NCBI RefSeq assembly: GCF_004801855.1 | Contig: NZ_SSTC01000027.1 | Location: forward strand, 1 to 50,432 | Length of the DNA: 50,432 bases | Direction of reading: 5' to 3' | Source: Pseudomonas sp. A-1 | GTDB lineage: Bacteria; Pseudomonadota; Gammaproteobacteria; Pseudomonadales; Pseudomonadaceae | Shown: positions 44,032 to 50,432 of the stretch, piece by piece | Layout of the letters: the number at the start of each line of letters is the position of its first letter | Position numbering within the stretch: the first letter of the stretch is position 1 | Notes under the pieces: model-generated | What the model was told of the DNA's origin: nothing | Database searches by the model: none | What the model saw: the letters and a program-made list of their open reading frames with translations, nothing else | Made by a program: the position numbers and the translations under genes

Positions 44032-45243
44032 ATGGGACTCAAAGGCAACGCCGCCATCGTCGGGGCGGCCCAGTACAAACCGGAGAAGTACGCCACCGCG
44101 CCGCGTATGTTCCACCTCGAGCAGGTGGCCGACCTCGCCGCGCGCGCTCTGGCCGACGCCGGCCTGCGCGCCGAGGACCTCGACGGTCTGGTGATCAACG
44201 GCCCGCACTTCCACGAGGCTTCGGTGTTCGTCCCGGCGATGGCTGCCGAATACCTGGGCATGAAGCTCAACTTCGCCGAAGTGGTCGACCTCGGCGGCTG
44301 CACCTCGGTCGCCATGGTCTGGCGCGCCGCCGCCGCCATCGAGCTGGGCCTGTGCCAGGCGGTGCTCTGCGTGCTGCCGGCGCGCATGGCGCCGTTCGGC
44401 CCCGACGAGGATCCCAGCTGGATGGCCCGCTCGATGCGCTTCGGCGGCCACAGCACCGCCTTTGGTGCGCCCGAGGCGGAGTTCGACCTGCCCTACGGTC
44501 ACATGGGCCAGAACACCGGCTACGCGATGATCGCCCAGCGCTACGCCGCCCAGTACGGCTACGACGCCGAGGCGATGGCCAAGATCGCCGTCGATCAGCG
44601 CTTCAACGCCCAGTTCAACCCCGAGGCCATGTTCTACGGCCAGCCGCTGACCACCGAGCAGGTGCTGGCCAGCAAGATGGTCGCCGACCCGCTGCACGTG
44701 TTGGAGATCGTCATGCCGGTCGCCGGCGGCGCGGCGCTGATCGTCGCCTCCAAGGAAGTCGCCGCCCGTGCGCGCAACCGCGGTGCGGTGGTCACCGGCT
44801 TCGGCGAGCACCTGGAGTTCAAGTCGCCGTCCTACGCCGCCGACATGACCTCCACCCCCATCGGCCCGGCTTCCCAGCGCGCCTTCGCCATGGCCGGCCT
44901 GAAGCCTGCCGACATGCACGCCGCGCAGATCTACGACTGCTACACCATCACCGTGCTGCTCACCCTCGAGGACGCCGGTTTCGCGCCCAAGGGCGAGGGC
45001 ATGCGCTTCGTCCGCGACAACGACCTGACCTGGCGCGGCAACTTCCCGATGAACACCCACGGCGGCCAGCTCAGCTTCGGCCAGTCCGGCGCGGCCGGCG
45101 GCATGTCGCAGGTGGTCGAGGCCTTCCACCAGATCGCCGGCCGCGCCGGCGACCGCCAGCTCGCCCGCTGCGACAACGTCTACGTCTCCGGTACCGGCGG
45201 CGTGATGAGCGAGCAGGGCGCACTGATTCTTCAGGGAGCATGA
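44032..45243 (+). CDS. SCP-x/Ltp-type thiolase-like enzyme
   Basis: A 403-residue thiolase-fold protein of the lipid-transfer-protein group. Candidate nucleophile Cys90 is in DLGGCTSVAMVWRA; other blocks are QIYDCYTITVLLTLED, NTHGGQLSFGQSGAAGG with the His, and SGTGGVMSEQGALIL. This group needs a DUF35 partner and includes thiolases and the retro-aldolases Ltp2/SalB-type that release acyl units from steroid side chains. The next gene encodes that DUF35 domain and overlaps by 4 bp (ATGA). Start ATG 44032 has GGAG 6 nt upstream; the GTG 12 bp earlier overlaps that site and is rejected. Confidence 0.85.
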   Translation: MGLKGNAAIVGAAQYKPEKYATAPRMFHLEQVADLAARALADAGLRAEDLDGLVINGPHFHEASVFVPAMAAEYLGMKLNFAEVVDLGGCTSVAMVWRAAAAIELGLCQAVLCVLPARMAPFGPDEDPSWMARSMRFGGHSTAFGAPEAEFDLPYGHMGQNTGYAMIAQRYAAQYGYDAEAMAKIAVDQRFNAQFNPEAMFYGQPLTTEQVLASKMVADPLHVLEIVMPVAGGAALIVASKEVAARARNRGAVVTGFGEHLEFKSPSYAADMTSTPIGPASQRAFAMAGLKPADMHAAQIYDCYTITVLLTLEDAGFAPKGEGMRFVRDNDLTWRGNFPMNTHGGQLSFGQSGAAGGMSQVVEAFHQIAGRAGDRQLARCDNVYVSGTGGVMSEQGALILQGA

Positions 45244-46187
45244 GCGAGATGTCGACCAACAAACCGATGCCCGTACAGACGGAAATCTCGGCGCCGTTCT
45301 GGGCCGGCCTCAAGGAGCAGCGCCTGACCCTGCCGCAGTGCCAGGCCTGCGGCCACTGGATCTTCTACCCGCGTCGCCACTGCGACCGCTGCTATTCCCA
45401 CGACCTGAAATGGCAGGACGTTTCCGGCAGCGGCACGCTTTACAGCTTCACCGTGGCGCGCATCCCGACCCTGCCGGACTTCGCCGACGAGGCGCCGCAG
45501 AAGCTCGCCGTGGTCGAGCTGGACGAGGGTGTGCGGATCAACACCACCCTCGTCGGCCTCGCCGAGGACGAGATCAAGATCGGCATGCGCCTCAAGCCGG
45601 TGTTCGATACCGTCAACGCCGAAGGCGACACCCTGCTGCGCTTCACCGGCGTCGACAAGCAGGTGGTCCCGCGCCGCTTCGACGAACCGGAAGTAGTCGA
45701 GCAGGTCGAGGAGCAGGCGCCGCGCCGGCAGATCCGCGTCGACGACGCCGAGGCCCTGCAGGCGCTGGTCAGCGACGAGTTCACGGCGTGGAGCAACCAG
45801 ATCGTCGTCGACCAGGCGCTGATCGACGAGTTCGCCAAGCTGTCCGGCGACGACTACTGGATCCACACCGACCCGGAACGCGCCCGCAAGCAGGGCCCGT
45901 TCGGCGGCACCATCGCCCACGGCGCGCTGGTCCAGGTGCTGATGTCGCGCCTGAAGGTGCCGTTCGATCACGAGATCGTCGGCTTCACCAACATGGTCAA
46001 CTACGGCTCCGACCGCCTGCGCTTCCCCAGCCCGGTACCGGCCGGCTCGCGCATCCATTCCCGCGGCCGGGTCAAGGCCGTGGAGATCGGCAAGCGCGGC
46101 ACCCAGCTGACCCTGGAGCTGAACATCCACGTGGTCGGCAGCGATCGCCCGGCGGTGATCAACGATCTGGTCGTGCTGTACATGTGA
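45240..46187 (+). CDS. DUF35 (zinc ribbon plus OB fold) fused to MaoC-like hydratase
   Basis: A 315-residue two-domain protein. Residues about 30-130 are a DUF35 domain: rubredoxin-like zinc ribbon with CQACG and CDRC, then an OB fold (LYSFTVARIP, KLAVVELDEGVRINTTLVG). Residues about 180-315 are a MaoC hot-dog hydratase with SGDDYWIHTDPERA and GPFGGTIAHG, which hold the catalytic Asp/His pair. It would partner the thiolase and hydrate an enoyl-CoA. In mycobacterial ChsH2 the MaoC half comes first and DUF35 second; here the order is reversed. Overlaps the thiolase stop by 4 bp. Confidence 0.87.
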   Translation: MSEMSTNKPMPVQTEISAPFWAGLKEQRLTLPQCQACGHWIFYPRRHCDRCYSHDLKWQDVSGSGTLYSFTVARIPTLPDFADEAPQKLAVVELDEGVRINTTLVGLAEDEIKIGMRLKPVFDTVNAEGDTLLRFTGVDKQVVPRRFDEPEVVEQVEEQAPRRQIRVDDAEALQALVSDEFTAWSNQIVVDQALIDEFAKLSGDDYWIHTDPERARKQGPFGGTIAHGALVQVLMSRLKVPFDHEIVGFTNMVNYGSDRLRFPSPVPAGSRIHSRGRVKAVEIGKRGTQLTLELNIHVVGSDRPAVINDLVVLYM

Positions 46188-46211
46188 TTTGCTGAGAGTG
46201 TCACCCTTTGG

Positions 46212-46244
46212 CCGCCCGAGGCGCATGCGTCGGGCGGTCTTTTT
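46212..46244 (+). terminator. rho-independent terminator
   Basis: CCGCCCGA (46212-46219) pairs with TCGGGCGG (46230-46237), followed by TC and five T residues. Ends the thiolase/DUF35-MaoC operon and marks the right limit of the catabolic region. 46245-46412 then has a short AT-rich stretch (46298-46335) that may hold the next promoter. Confidence 0.85.
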
Positions 46245-46412
46245 GTTTCCGGCGGCCCTGGAAGAGGGGACTCCACACGGCCTTTGGTGCAAAAAAAATG
46301 ATCCGAAGGTGCAGCAATATTCGTTATCCAAATGCATCGCCAGGCATGACACTGGAACCGTCCACCCCGCCCGGGATTTCGCTGGAGATCCCGCACTACA
46401 GGAGTTCGAACC

Positions 46413-46808
46413 ATGTCCCTGCCGCTCGATGAATTGCTGCAAACCCTGCTCAGTGCCGAACGTGCCGGCGTCCAGGTGGCTTCGGCGAGCCTGCGGGAGT
46501 GCCAGGATCCGGAGCTGCGGCCGCTGCTGGAGCAGATCCTGGCCGGCGAGGGGGAAAGCTGCCGACGCCTGCTGGCCTGCATGCAGCACCTGGGCCTGGA
46601 GCCGAACCGGCAGACCGGCGAGTTCCACGCCAGGGCGATGGCCATCGCCGATCTGCATGAACGCATGGCGTTCATCGACCGCGGCCAGCGCTGGGTGATC
46701 CGCAAGCTGCAGGAGGCGTTGCCCGACTGCGCGGACCCATTGGTGCGCACGGAGCTGGCAACGGTGCTGCGTATTCACGAAGAGAACAGTGCGGCCACGC
46801 CAGCCTGA
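46413..46808 (+). CDS. DUF6306-like ferritin-fold protein
   Basis: A 131-residue all-helical protein resembling the DUF6306 family: LLQTLLSAERAGVQVASASLREC, LLEQILAGEGESCRRLLACMQHLG, FHARAMAIADLHERMAFIDRGQRWVIRKL. The Glu and His spacing recalls a four-helix ferritin-like bundle, but metal binding is not shown. AGGAG lies about 10 nt upstream of ATG 46413. No role is known; it is followed 39 bp later by a glycine-zipper protein on the same strand. Confidence 0.7.
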   Translation: MSLPLDELLQTLLSAERAGVQVASASLRECQDPELRPLLEQILAGEGESCRRLLACMQHLGLEPNRQTGEFHARAMAIADLHERMAFIDRGQRWVIRKLQEALPDCADPLVRTELATVLRIHEENSAATPA

Positions 46809-46847
46809 CTGGATGTACGCGCTGTACCAGTTTGAGGAGACCCCAAG

Positions 46848-47267
46848 ATGAAACCTTCGATCACCGTTTCTCTCGCGTTGAGCGCCTGCCTGCTCATCGC
46901 AGGAGGCGTGCAGGCCGACGAAGTACTGTCGCCTGCCCATGACAACACCGCCGGCAAGTCGGTCGGCGCGCTGACCGGCGTGATGGTCGGCGGCGCTGCC
47001 GGCGGGCCGCTGGGCGCCCTGGTCGGTGCCGGTGTCGGCTGGCTGGCCGGTTGGGGCGTGCAGGAAGGCACCGGCCTCAGCGAGAACGCCTACACCGTGC
47101 GCGGCGCCGACGGCGAAACCCGCGTGGTGCGCTCGCCCAATCGCCAGTTCGCCATCGGCGAGCAGGTCGACCATCGCGGCGGGCGGCTCTATGCACGCAG
47201 CGACTCGGGACAGGCCCCGTCCGGATTGTGCGCCGCCCCGACGGGGGCTGCCGACGGGCGCTGCTGA
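46848..47267 (+). CDS. glycine-zipper envelope protein
   Basis: A 139-residue exported protein. Residues 1-23 are a signal peptide (KPSITVSLALSACLLIAGGVQA). Residues about 38-74 are a glycine-zipper double helix, VGALTGVMVGGAAGGPLGAL then VGAGVGWLAGWGVQ, as in SlyB/rickettsia 17-kDa-like proteins, though the lipobox Cys is not placed for a lipoprotein. A small C-terminal beta region (TVRGADGETRVVRSPNRQF) follows. TTTGAGGAG precedes the ATG. Probably associated with the outer membrane; function unknown. Confidence 0.72.
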   Translation: MKPSITVSLALSACLLIAGGVQADEVLSPAHDNTAGKSVGALTGVMVGGAAGGPLGALVGAGVGWLAGWGVQEGTGLSENAYTVRGADGETRVVRSPNRQFAIGEQVDHRGGRLYARSDSGQAPSGLCAAPTGAADGRC

Positions 47268-47274
47268 ACCGGCA

Positions 47275-47316
47275 GGAGAGCCCCGAGTGGCGCAGGCCGC
47301 AGGAGAGGGGCTCTCC
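47275..47316. terminator. bidirectional hairpin between glycine-zipper and sixA genes
   Basis: GGAGAGCCCC (47275-47284) pairs with GGGGCTCTCC (47307-47316) across a 22-nt loop in the 59-bp convergent gap. No T-run. Confidence 0.5.
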
Positions 47317-47326
47317 ACTCCGCCCA

Positions 47327-47806
47327 TCACGAATACTTGATCGCCACCTTCTCGAGCCTTTTCCGGCCGATCTTCGCCCACGACCTGCCATCGAACCGAA
47401 GTACGGCCACGGCGCAGGTCGGCAGGTTGACGTCCTTGTCCGCCAGGTGCAGCAGCAGTTCCGACAGCGCCGGATTGTGGCCGACCAGCATCAGCCGCTT
47501 GTGCTCGCCACCCAGCTCGCGGATCAGCTCCAGCAGGTCATCCACCCCACCGCTGTAGAGCCGCCCGTCCTGCACGATGTGCCTGCGCTTGAAGTCGAGC
47601 TTCCGGGCGATGGCCTCCGCCGTTGCCAGCGCCCGCTTCGCCGGGCTGGCAACGATCGCGTCGACGGCCAGTTCGGACTCGGCCAGGCGCTTGCCCATCT
47701 TCACCGCATCGTTCTTGCCCTTGTCGGTCAGCGGGCGCTCGCTGTCGGCCAGCCTGACGTCGTCCCAGCTCGACTGGCCGTGGCGGACGAGGAACAGTGT
47801 CTTCAT
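47327..47806 (-). CDS. sixA: phosphohistidine phosphatase SixA-like
   Basis: A 159-residue histidine-phosphatase enzyme. The RHG motif in LFLVRHGQSSWDD holds the nucleophilic His (residue about 8), SPAKRALATAEAIA the second Arg and LMLVGHNPALSELLLHLA the second His. Length and lack of a cap domain fit SixA, which dephosphorylates His on phosphorelay or phosphotransferase proteins. ATG 47806 is chosen: AAGAGG is 8 nt upstream, whereas the GTG at 47815 lies too close to it. Single gene, convergent with the glycine-zipper gene and divergent from the TetR-like gene. Confidence 0.87.
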   Translation of the reverse strand: MKTLFLVRHGQSSWDDVRLADSERPLTDKGKNDAVKMGKRLAESELAVDAIVASPAKRALATAEAIARKLDFKRRHIVQDGRLYSGGVDDLLELIRELGGEHKRLMLVGHNPALSELLLHLADKDVNLPTCAVAVLRFDGRSWAKIGRKRLEKVAIKYS

Positions 47807-47934
47807 GGTGTGCACCTCTTGGCGCTGGGGCTTGAGCCTCAGGCTACCTGGCGCTGCTTACAAACAGATGCACGCGGGGGCCAGGATGCGTCCGTTGTCG
47901 TCGACGATGCGTACCGCGCCAACGCGGCACGGGC

Positions 47935-47979
47935 ATTCCGTTGGGCGGCATTCCGCTGGGCGGCGCACCGCCGGGCGAC
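47935..47979. repeat. short tandem repeat upstream of the TetR-like gene
   Basis: Two 15-bp copies of ATTCCGyTGGGCGGC (47935-47949, 47950-47964) and a degenerate third (47965-47979). Lies in the 227-bp divergent sixA/TetR region, about 55-100 bp before the TetR start. Confidence 0.5.
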
Positions 47980-48033
47980 GGTGCATCTACGCTTCCGGGA
48001 GACCGAACAGCACCCTTTGGCGGAGACAACCCG

Positions 48034-48681
48034 ATGAGCGAAATGGCTGCCCCCGGCGACCTCGGCCAGACCGAGCTCAGATGCCGGATCATCGACACCG
48101 CGCTGACCCTCGGCACCGAGCGCGGCTGGGACGGGTTTCATCTCCACGACCTCGCGGCGCGACTGGACATCGGCCTGGCCGACATCGCCCAGCACTTCGC
48201 CGGCAAGGATGCGATCGCCGAAGCCTGGTTCGGGCATGCCGACGCCGCCTTGCTGGCCGCGGCGGACACGCCGGGCTGGCAGTTCCTCAGCCCACGCGAA
48301 CGCCTGCAGCGCGCGATCCTTAGCTGGTTGGACGCGCTGGCCCCGCACCGCAAGCTGGCCGCCGAGATGCTGCGCTACAAGCTGCAGCCCGAGCATCTGC
48401 ATCTCCAGGTTCAGGGCGCGCTGCGCGTCAGCCGCACGGTGCAATGGATCCGCGAGGCGGCCCTGCTGCCCGCCACCGGCTGGCGGCGCGAGTGCGAGGA
48501 AGCGGCGCTCACCGCCATCTACCTGACCACCTTCGCCTGCTGGCTGCGCGACGACAGTCCCGGCGCCAGCCGCAGCCTTAGCCTGCTCGACCGGCTGCTC
48601 GCCCGGGCCGAGTGGCTGGCCGGCTGGCTCGGCGCAGCACCGGCCAGCAACAGCGGCAGCGGGACCGATAGCGGCGGCTGA
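48034..48681 (+). CDS. TetR/COQ9-like regulator
   Basis: A 215-residue all-helical protein. Residues about 15-60 form a TetR helix-turn-helix (CRIIDTALTLGTERGWDGF, LHDLAARLDIGLADIAQHFA). The C-terminal part, with EAALTAIYLTTFACWLRDDS and SLSLLDRLLARAEW, resembles the lipid-binding COQ9 fold, itself derived from TetR. It could be a DNA-binding regulator sensing a hydrophobic ligand or a quinone-biosynthesis helper. GGAG 8 nt upstream sets ATG 48034. The next gene starts 3 bp after its stop. It is about 2 kb from the catabolic genes; no evidence ties it to them. Confidence 0.75.
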   Translation: MSEMAAPGDLGQTELRCRIIDTALTLGTERGWDGFHLHDLAARLDIGLADIAQHFAGKDAIAEAWFGHADAALLAAADTPGWQFLSPRERLQRAILSWLDALAPHRKLAAEMLRYKLQPEHLHLQVQGALRVSRTVQWIREAALLPATGWRRECEEAALTAIYLTTFACWLRDDSPGASRSLSLLDRLLARAEWLAGWLGAAPASNSGSGTDSGG

Positions 48682-48684
48682 GCG

Positions 48685-49731
48685 ATGGACGCGCTCGCCC
48701 ACGCGCTGCTGGGCGCTACGCTGGCGCAAGCCACCTCGGCGCGCTGCACTGTGCTGTCGCCACGGCAATGCCTGGCGATCTGCGTCAGCTCGGCGGTCTT
48801 CCCCGATATCGACTTCATCGGCTTCCTCGTCGATCCGCTGCGCTTTCTCGCCGAGTGGCACCAGGGCCCGACGCATTCGCTCATCCTGCTGCCGCTATGG
48901 GCCGCGCTGATCGGTGGCGCGTTCGCGCTGGTGGGCAGGCGCAAGGCGGCGTTCCTGCCCGCCTGCGTGTTCGCCGCCGTCGGGCTTGCCTCGCACATCG
49001 GGCTCGACCTGATGACTGCCTACGGCACCGCGCTCTTGTATCCGCTCAGCCAGCAGCGCTTCTGGATCGGCAGCCTGTTCCTGGTGGACCCGGTTTTCCT
49101 GCTGATCGCCCTGGGCGCGCTGGTCGCCAGCCTGAGGTTGCGCAGACCCTGGCCCGCCCTCGCGGGCCTCGCGCTGCTGGCACTCTATGCGGGAGGGCAG
49201 ACGCTGCAGCAACTGCGTGCCAGCGACATCGCCCGCCAGTGGGCGCAGGCCAATGGCATCGCACCGGTGCGGGTGGCGGCGCTGGCCCAGCCGCTATCGC
49301 CCTTCAACTGGAAACTGCTCGTGGTCGATGGCGACCATTATCATCAGGCCCATCTGAAGCTCGACGTTGGCGCCGCAGCGCTGCCGATCCCGGGCACACT
49401 GGGTGAGCTGGCTCGGGCCTATAGGTCGCCACAGCAGATGGTCTGGCAGCGGCGCCATCGCTACGGGGAGGATGCTGACCTGCAGCCGCAGGTGCAGGCG
49501 CGCTGGCACGACCCCCGCTTCGCCTCCTACCGCCGGTTCGCGATCTTTCCGGCGCTGTCGCGGATCGACCACGGCGGCGAAACCTGTATCTGGTTCACCG
49601 ACCTGCGCTACGACCTGCCGACCCTGCCCGATACCTTTCGCTACGGCTTCTGCCGCGGCAGTGAAACCCAGCCCTGGCGGCTGTATCGGCTGCGCTACTT
49701 CTCGGCCGATTCGCGGCAAGGGCTGGATTGA
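48685..49731 (+). CDS. YdjM-like membrane-bound metal-dependent hydrolase
   Basis: A 348-residue membrane protein of the YdjM/LexA-binding-associated family (PF04307). Family marks: MDALAHALLGATLAQ at the start, FPDIDFIGFL near 40, HQGPTHSLILLPLW near 60 and ASHIGLDLMTAYGT near 97, which supply the conserved Asp and His set. About five membrane segments span residues 65-175. A periplasmic or cytosolic C-terminal domain of about 150 residues (FNWKLLVVDGDHYHQAHLKL, FAIFPALSRIDHGG) follows. Biochemical activity is unproven. Co-transcribed with the TetR-like gene (3-bp gap). Confidence 0.82.
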   Translation: MDALAHALLGATLAQATSARCTVLSPRQCLAICVSSAVFPDIDFIGFLVDPLRFLAEWHQGPTHSLILLPLWAALIGGAFALVGRRKAAFLPACVFAAVGLASHIGLDLMTAYGTALLYPLSQQRFWIGSLFLVDPVFLLIALGALVASLRLRRPWPALAGLALLALYAGGQTLQQLRASDIARQWAQANGIAPVRVAALAQPLSPFNWKLLVVDGDHYHQAHLKLDVGAAALPIPGTLGELARAYRSPQQMVWQRRHRYGEDADLQPQVQARWHDPRFASYRRFAIFPALSRIDHGGETCIWFTDLRYDLPTLPDTFRYGFCRGSETQPWRLYRLRYFSADSRQGLD

Positions 49732-49777
49732 GCCACCGGTCCCGACCGCTGGAGCACCACAGAAGGCATGTGCAGCC

Positions 49778-49957
49778 TCAGAAAAACACGTCCGCTGGCA
49801 CGCCAAAGCGCTCCGACAGCGCGCGGATGTGACGGACATTGAGTTGGCGCTTGCCGCCAAGGATCTCGGAAATGACCGATTGCGCGCCGACCTCGGGCAG
49901 GTTGGCCTGGGTCAGGCCGTGCTCCTGCATCAGGTAGCGCAGCACCTCCGTACGGGG
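49778..49957 (-). pseudogene. HigA-like (COG5499) antitoxin remnant, N-terminus lost
   Basis: The frame encodes 59 residues: EVLRYLMQEHGLTQANLPEV, GAQSVISEILGGKRQLNVRH and IRALSERFGVPADVFF, then a stop. This is the C-terminal helix-turn-helix half of COG5499/HigA-type antitoxins, normally about 110-140 residues. In frame, TAA occurs immediately upstream (49958-49960) and the base composition changes sharply there. No matching HigB toxin gene is seen. It looks truncated by the recombination that brought in the next segment. Confidence 0.7.
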
Positions 49958-49968
49958 TTAAAAGATGA

Positions 49969-50409
49969 TTACTCTACTGGCGTCAGTACAGGCTGCCCCG
50001 AAAAATGAGCCGCAAGGTTATCGAACGTCAAATCCAGCATTGCTCGCAGGGTAGCGCCAGTGGTACTCGCCATATGAGGCGTTAATACCACGTTATCGAG
50101 CGAAAAAAATGCCTCTGGGATATGAGGTTCATTACAGAACACGTCGATCCCCGCCGCCAGAATCTTGCGTTCACGCAAGGCTTGCACCAGTGCGTTCTCA
50201 TCGACAATGGATCCGCGGGCGACATTGATCAGTACACCTGACGGCCCAAGCGCAGCGAGTACTGCCTCGTCGATCAATGCCCGTGTTGTGCTTCCACCAC
50301 TCGCGCACACCACAAGAAAATCGACATTGGCAGCCAATTCTTGCGCGTTATCGTAGGCGGCGGCAAAAACTGAGTGCAACACCTGACCTTTCCGGTACGG
50401 TGTTGCCAT
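49969..50409 (-). pseudogene. D-isomer 2-hydroxyacid dehydrogenase, C-terminal part, probably frameshifted
   Basis: The frame gives 146 residues covering the C-terminal half of the NAD-binding domain: VDFLVVCASGGSTTRALI, LGPSGVLINVARGSIVDENA, AAGIDVFCNEPHIPEAFF and the catalytic His in VVLTPHMASTT. Intact proteins are about 310 residues. Immediately upstream the frame has a TAA (50413-50415), while a neighbouring frame reads NAEFVVRHGNTVPERSG, which looks like the missing strand, so an indel near 50355-50375 is likely. The gene is much less GC-rich than the rest of the window, a sign of transfer. The window edge cuts off the remainder, so a sequencing artefact cannot be excluded. Confidence 0.6.
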
Positions 50410-50432
50410 GTCTTACCACGAACTCAGCATTG

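Noticed and set aside
47935-47979. Tandem repeat as an iteron or CRISPR-like array
   Set aside because: Only two good 15-bp copies with no spacers and no replication or cas genes nearby.
48034-48681. TetR-like gene as the regulator of the catabolic operons
   Set aside because: It is outside the cluster, beyond a strong terminator and unrelated genes, has no copy of the shared motif upstream, and looks COQ9-like. Not excluded, but unsupported.

Overview
The window is about 50 kb of high-GC DNA (roughly two thirds G+C by eye). Gene families and gene order point to Pseudomonas or a close gammaproteobacterial relative: a PrpC-type 2-methylcitrate synthase, a LysR/CoA-transferase A and B/AtoB block, SixA, RlmE, and REP-like GGGCGAATTCATTCGCC hairpins. 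No tRNA, rRNA, CRISPR array or intact insertion sequence was seen.

Layout. (1) 1-9.0 kb is mostly housekeeping: the start of prpC, a KfrA-like DNA-binding coiled-coil protein, a UvrD-like helicase, a ketone-body/acetoacetate block (atoB, CoA-transferase B and A, divergent LysR regulator), a secreted protein of unknown function and a 56-residue membrane protein. (2) 9.1-16.8 kb and 22.0-46.2 kb form a large catabolic region. It holds about 25 enzymes, two Spinster-like MFS transporters and one DUF1302 outer-membrane protein. (3) 16.9-21.9 kb interrupts it: a lower-GC Nmad2-Nmad3 nucleotide-modification cassette with an IS481 relic, then a TrmH-family methyltransferase, a COG2509 flavoprotein and rlmE. 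(4) 30.2-30.8 kb is a scar: a 5'-truncated lysE and the tail of an IS66-family element. (5) 46.4-50.4 kb holds small unrelated genes (DUF6306, glycine-zipper protein, sixA, TetR/COQ9-like regulator, YdjM-like protein). It ends in a HigA-like remnant joined to an AT-richer, apparently damaged 2-hydroxyacid dehydrogenase gene.

How the catabolic genes may work together (inference). Two KstD-like flavoproteins could desaturate or aromatise a cyclic ketone. An HsaA-like two-component monooxygenase, with a reductase resembling HPAH component C1, would hydroxylate the resulting phenol. A BphD/TesD-like hydrolase would act after ring cleavage, and the hydratase, aldolase and acylating acetaldehyde dehydrogenase would yield pyruvate and acetyl-CoA. 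Two CoA ligases, four SDRs, two Old-Yellow-family reductases, a thiolase and a DUF35-MaoC fusion would process the rest of the molecule. The set resembles bacterial steroid degradation (Tes/Hsa/Kst), but no extradiol dioxygenase and no Rieske oxygenase alpha subunit lies in the window. The substrate is therefore open: a steroid or another alicyclic or terpenoid compound.

The most notable signal is regulatory. A 20-bp inverted repeat of the form (C/T)nT(C/A)GTC-N6-(G/A)ACGAnn occurs 60-90 bp upstream of the first gene of every main catabolic transcription unit, at 15281, 21968, 35774, 42155 and 43951. This suggests one regulator, not encoded beside them, controls the whole region.
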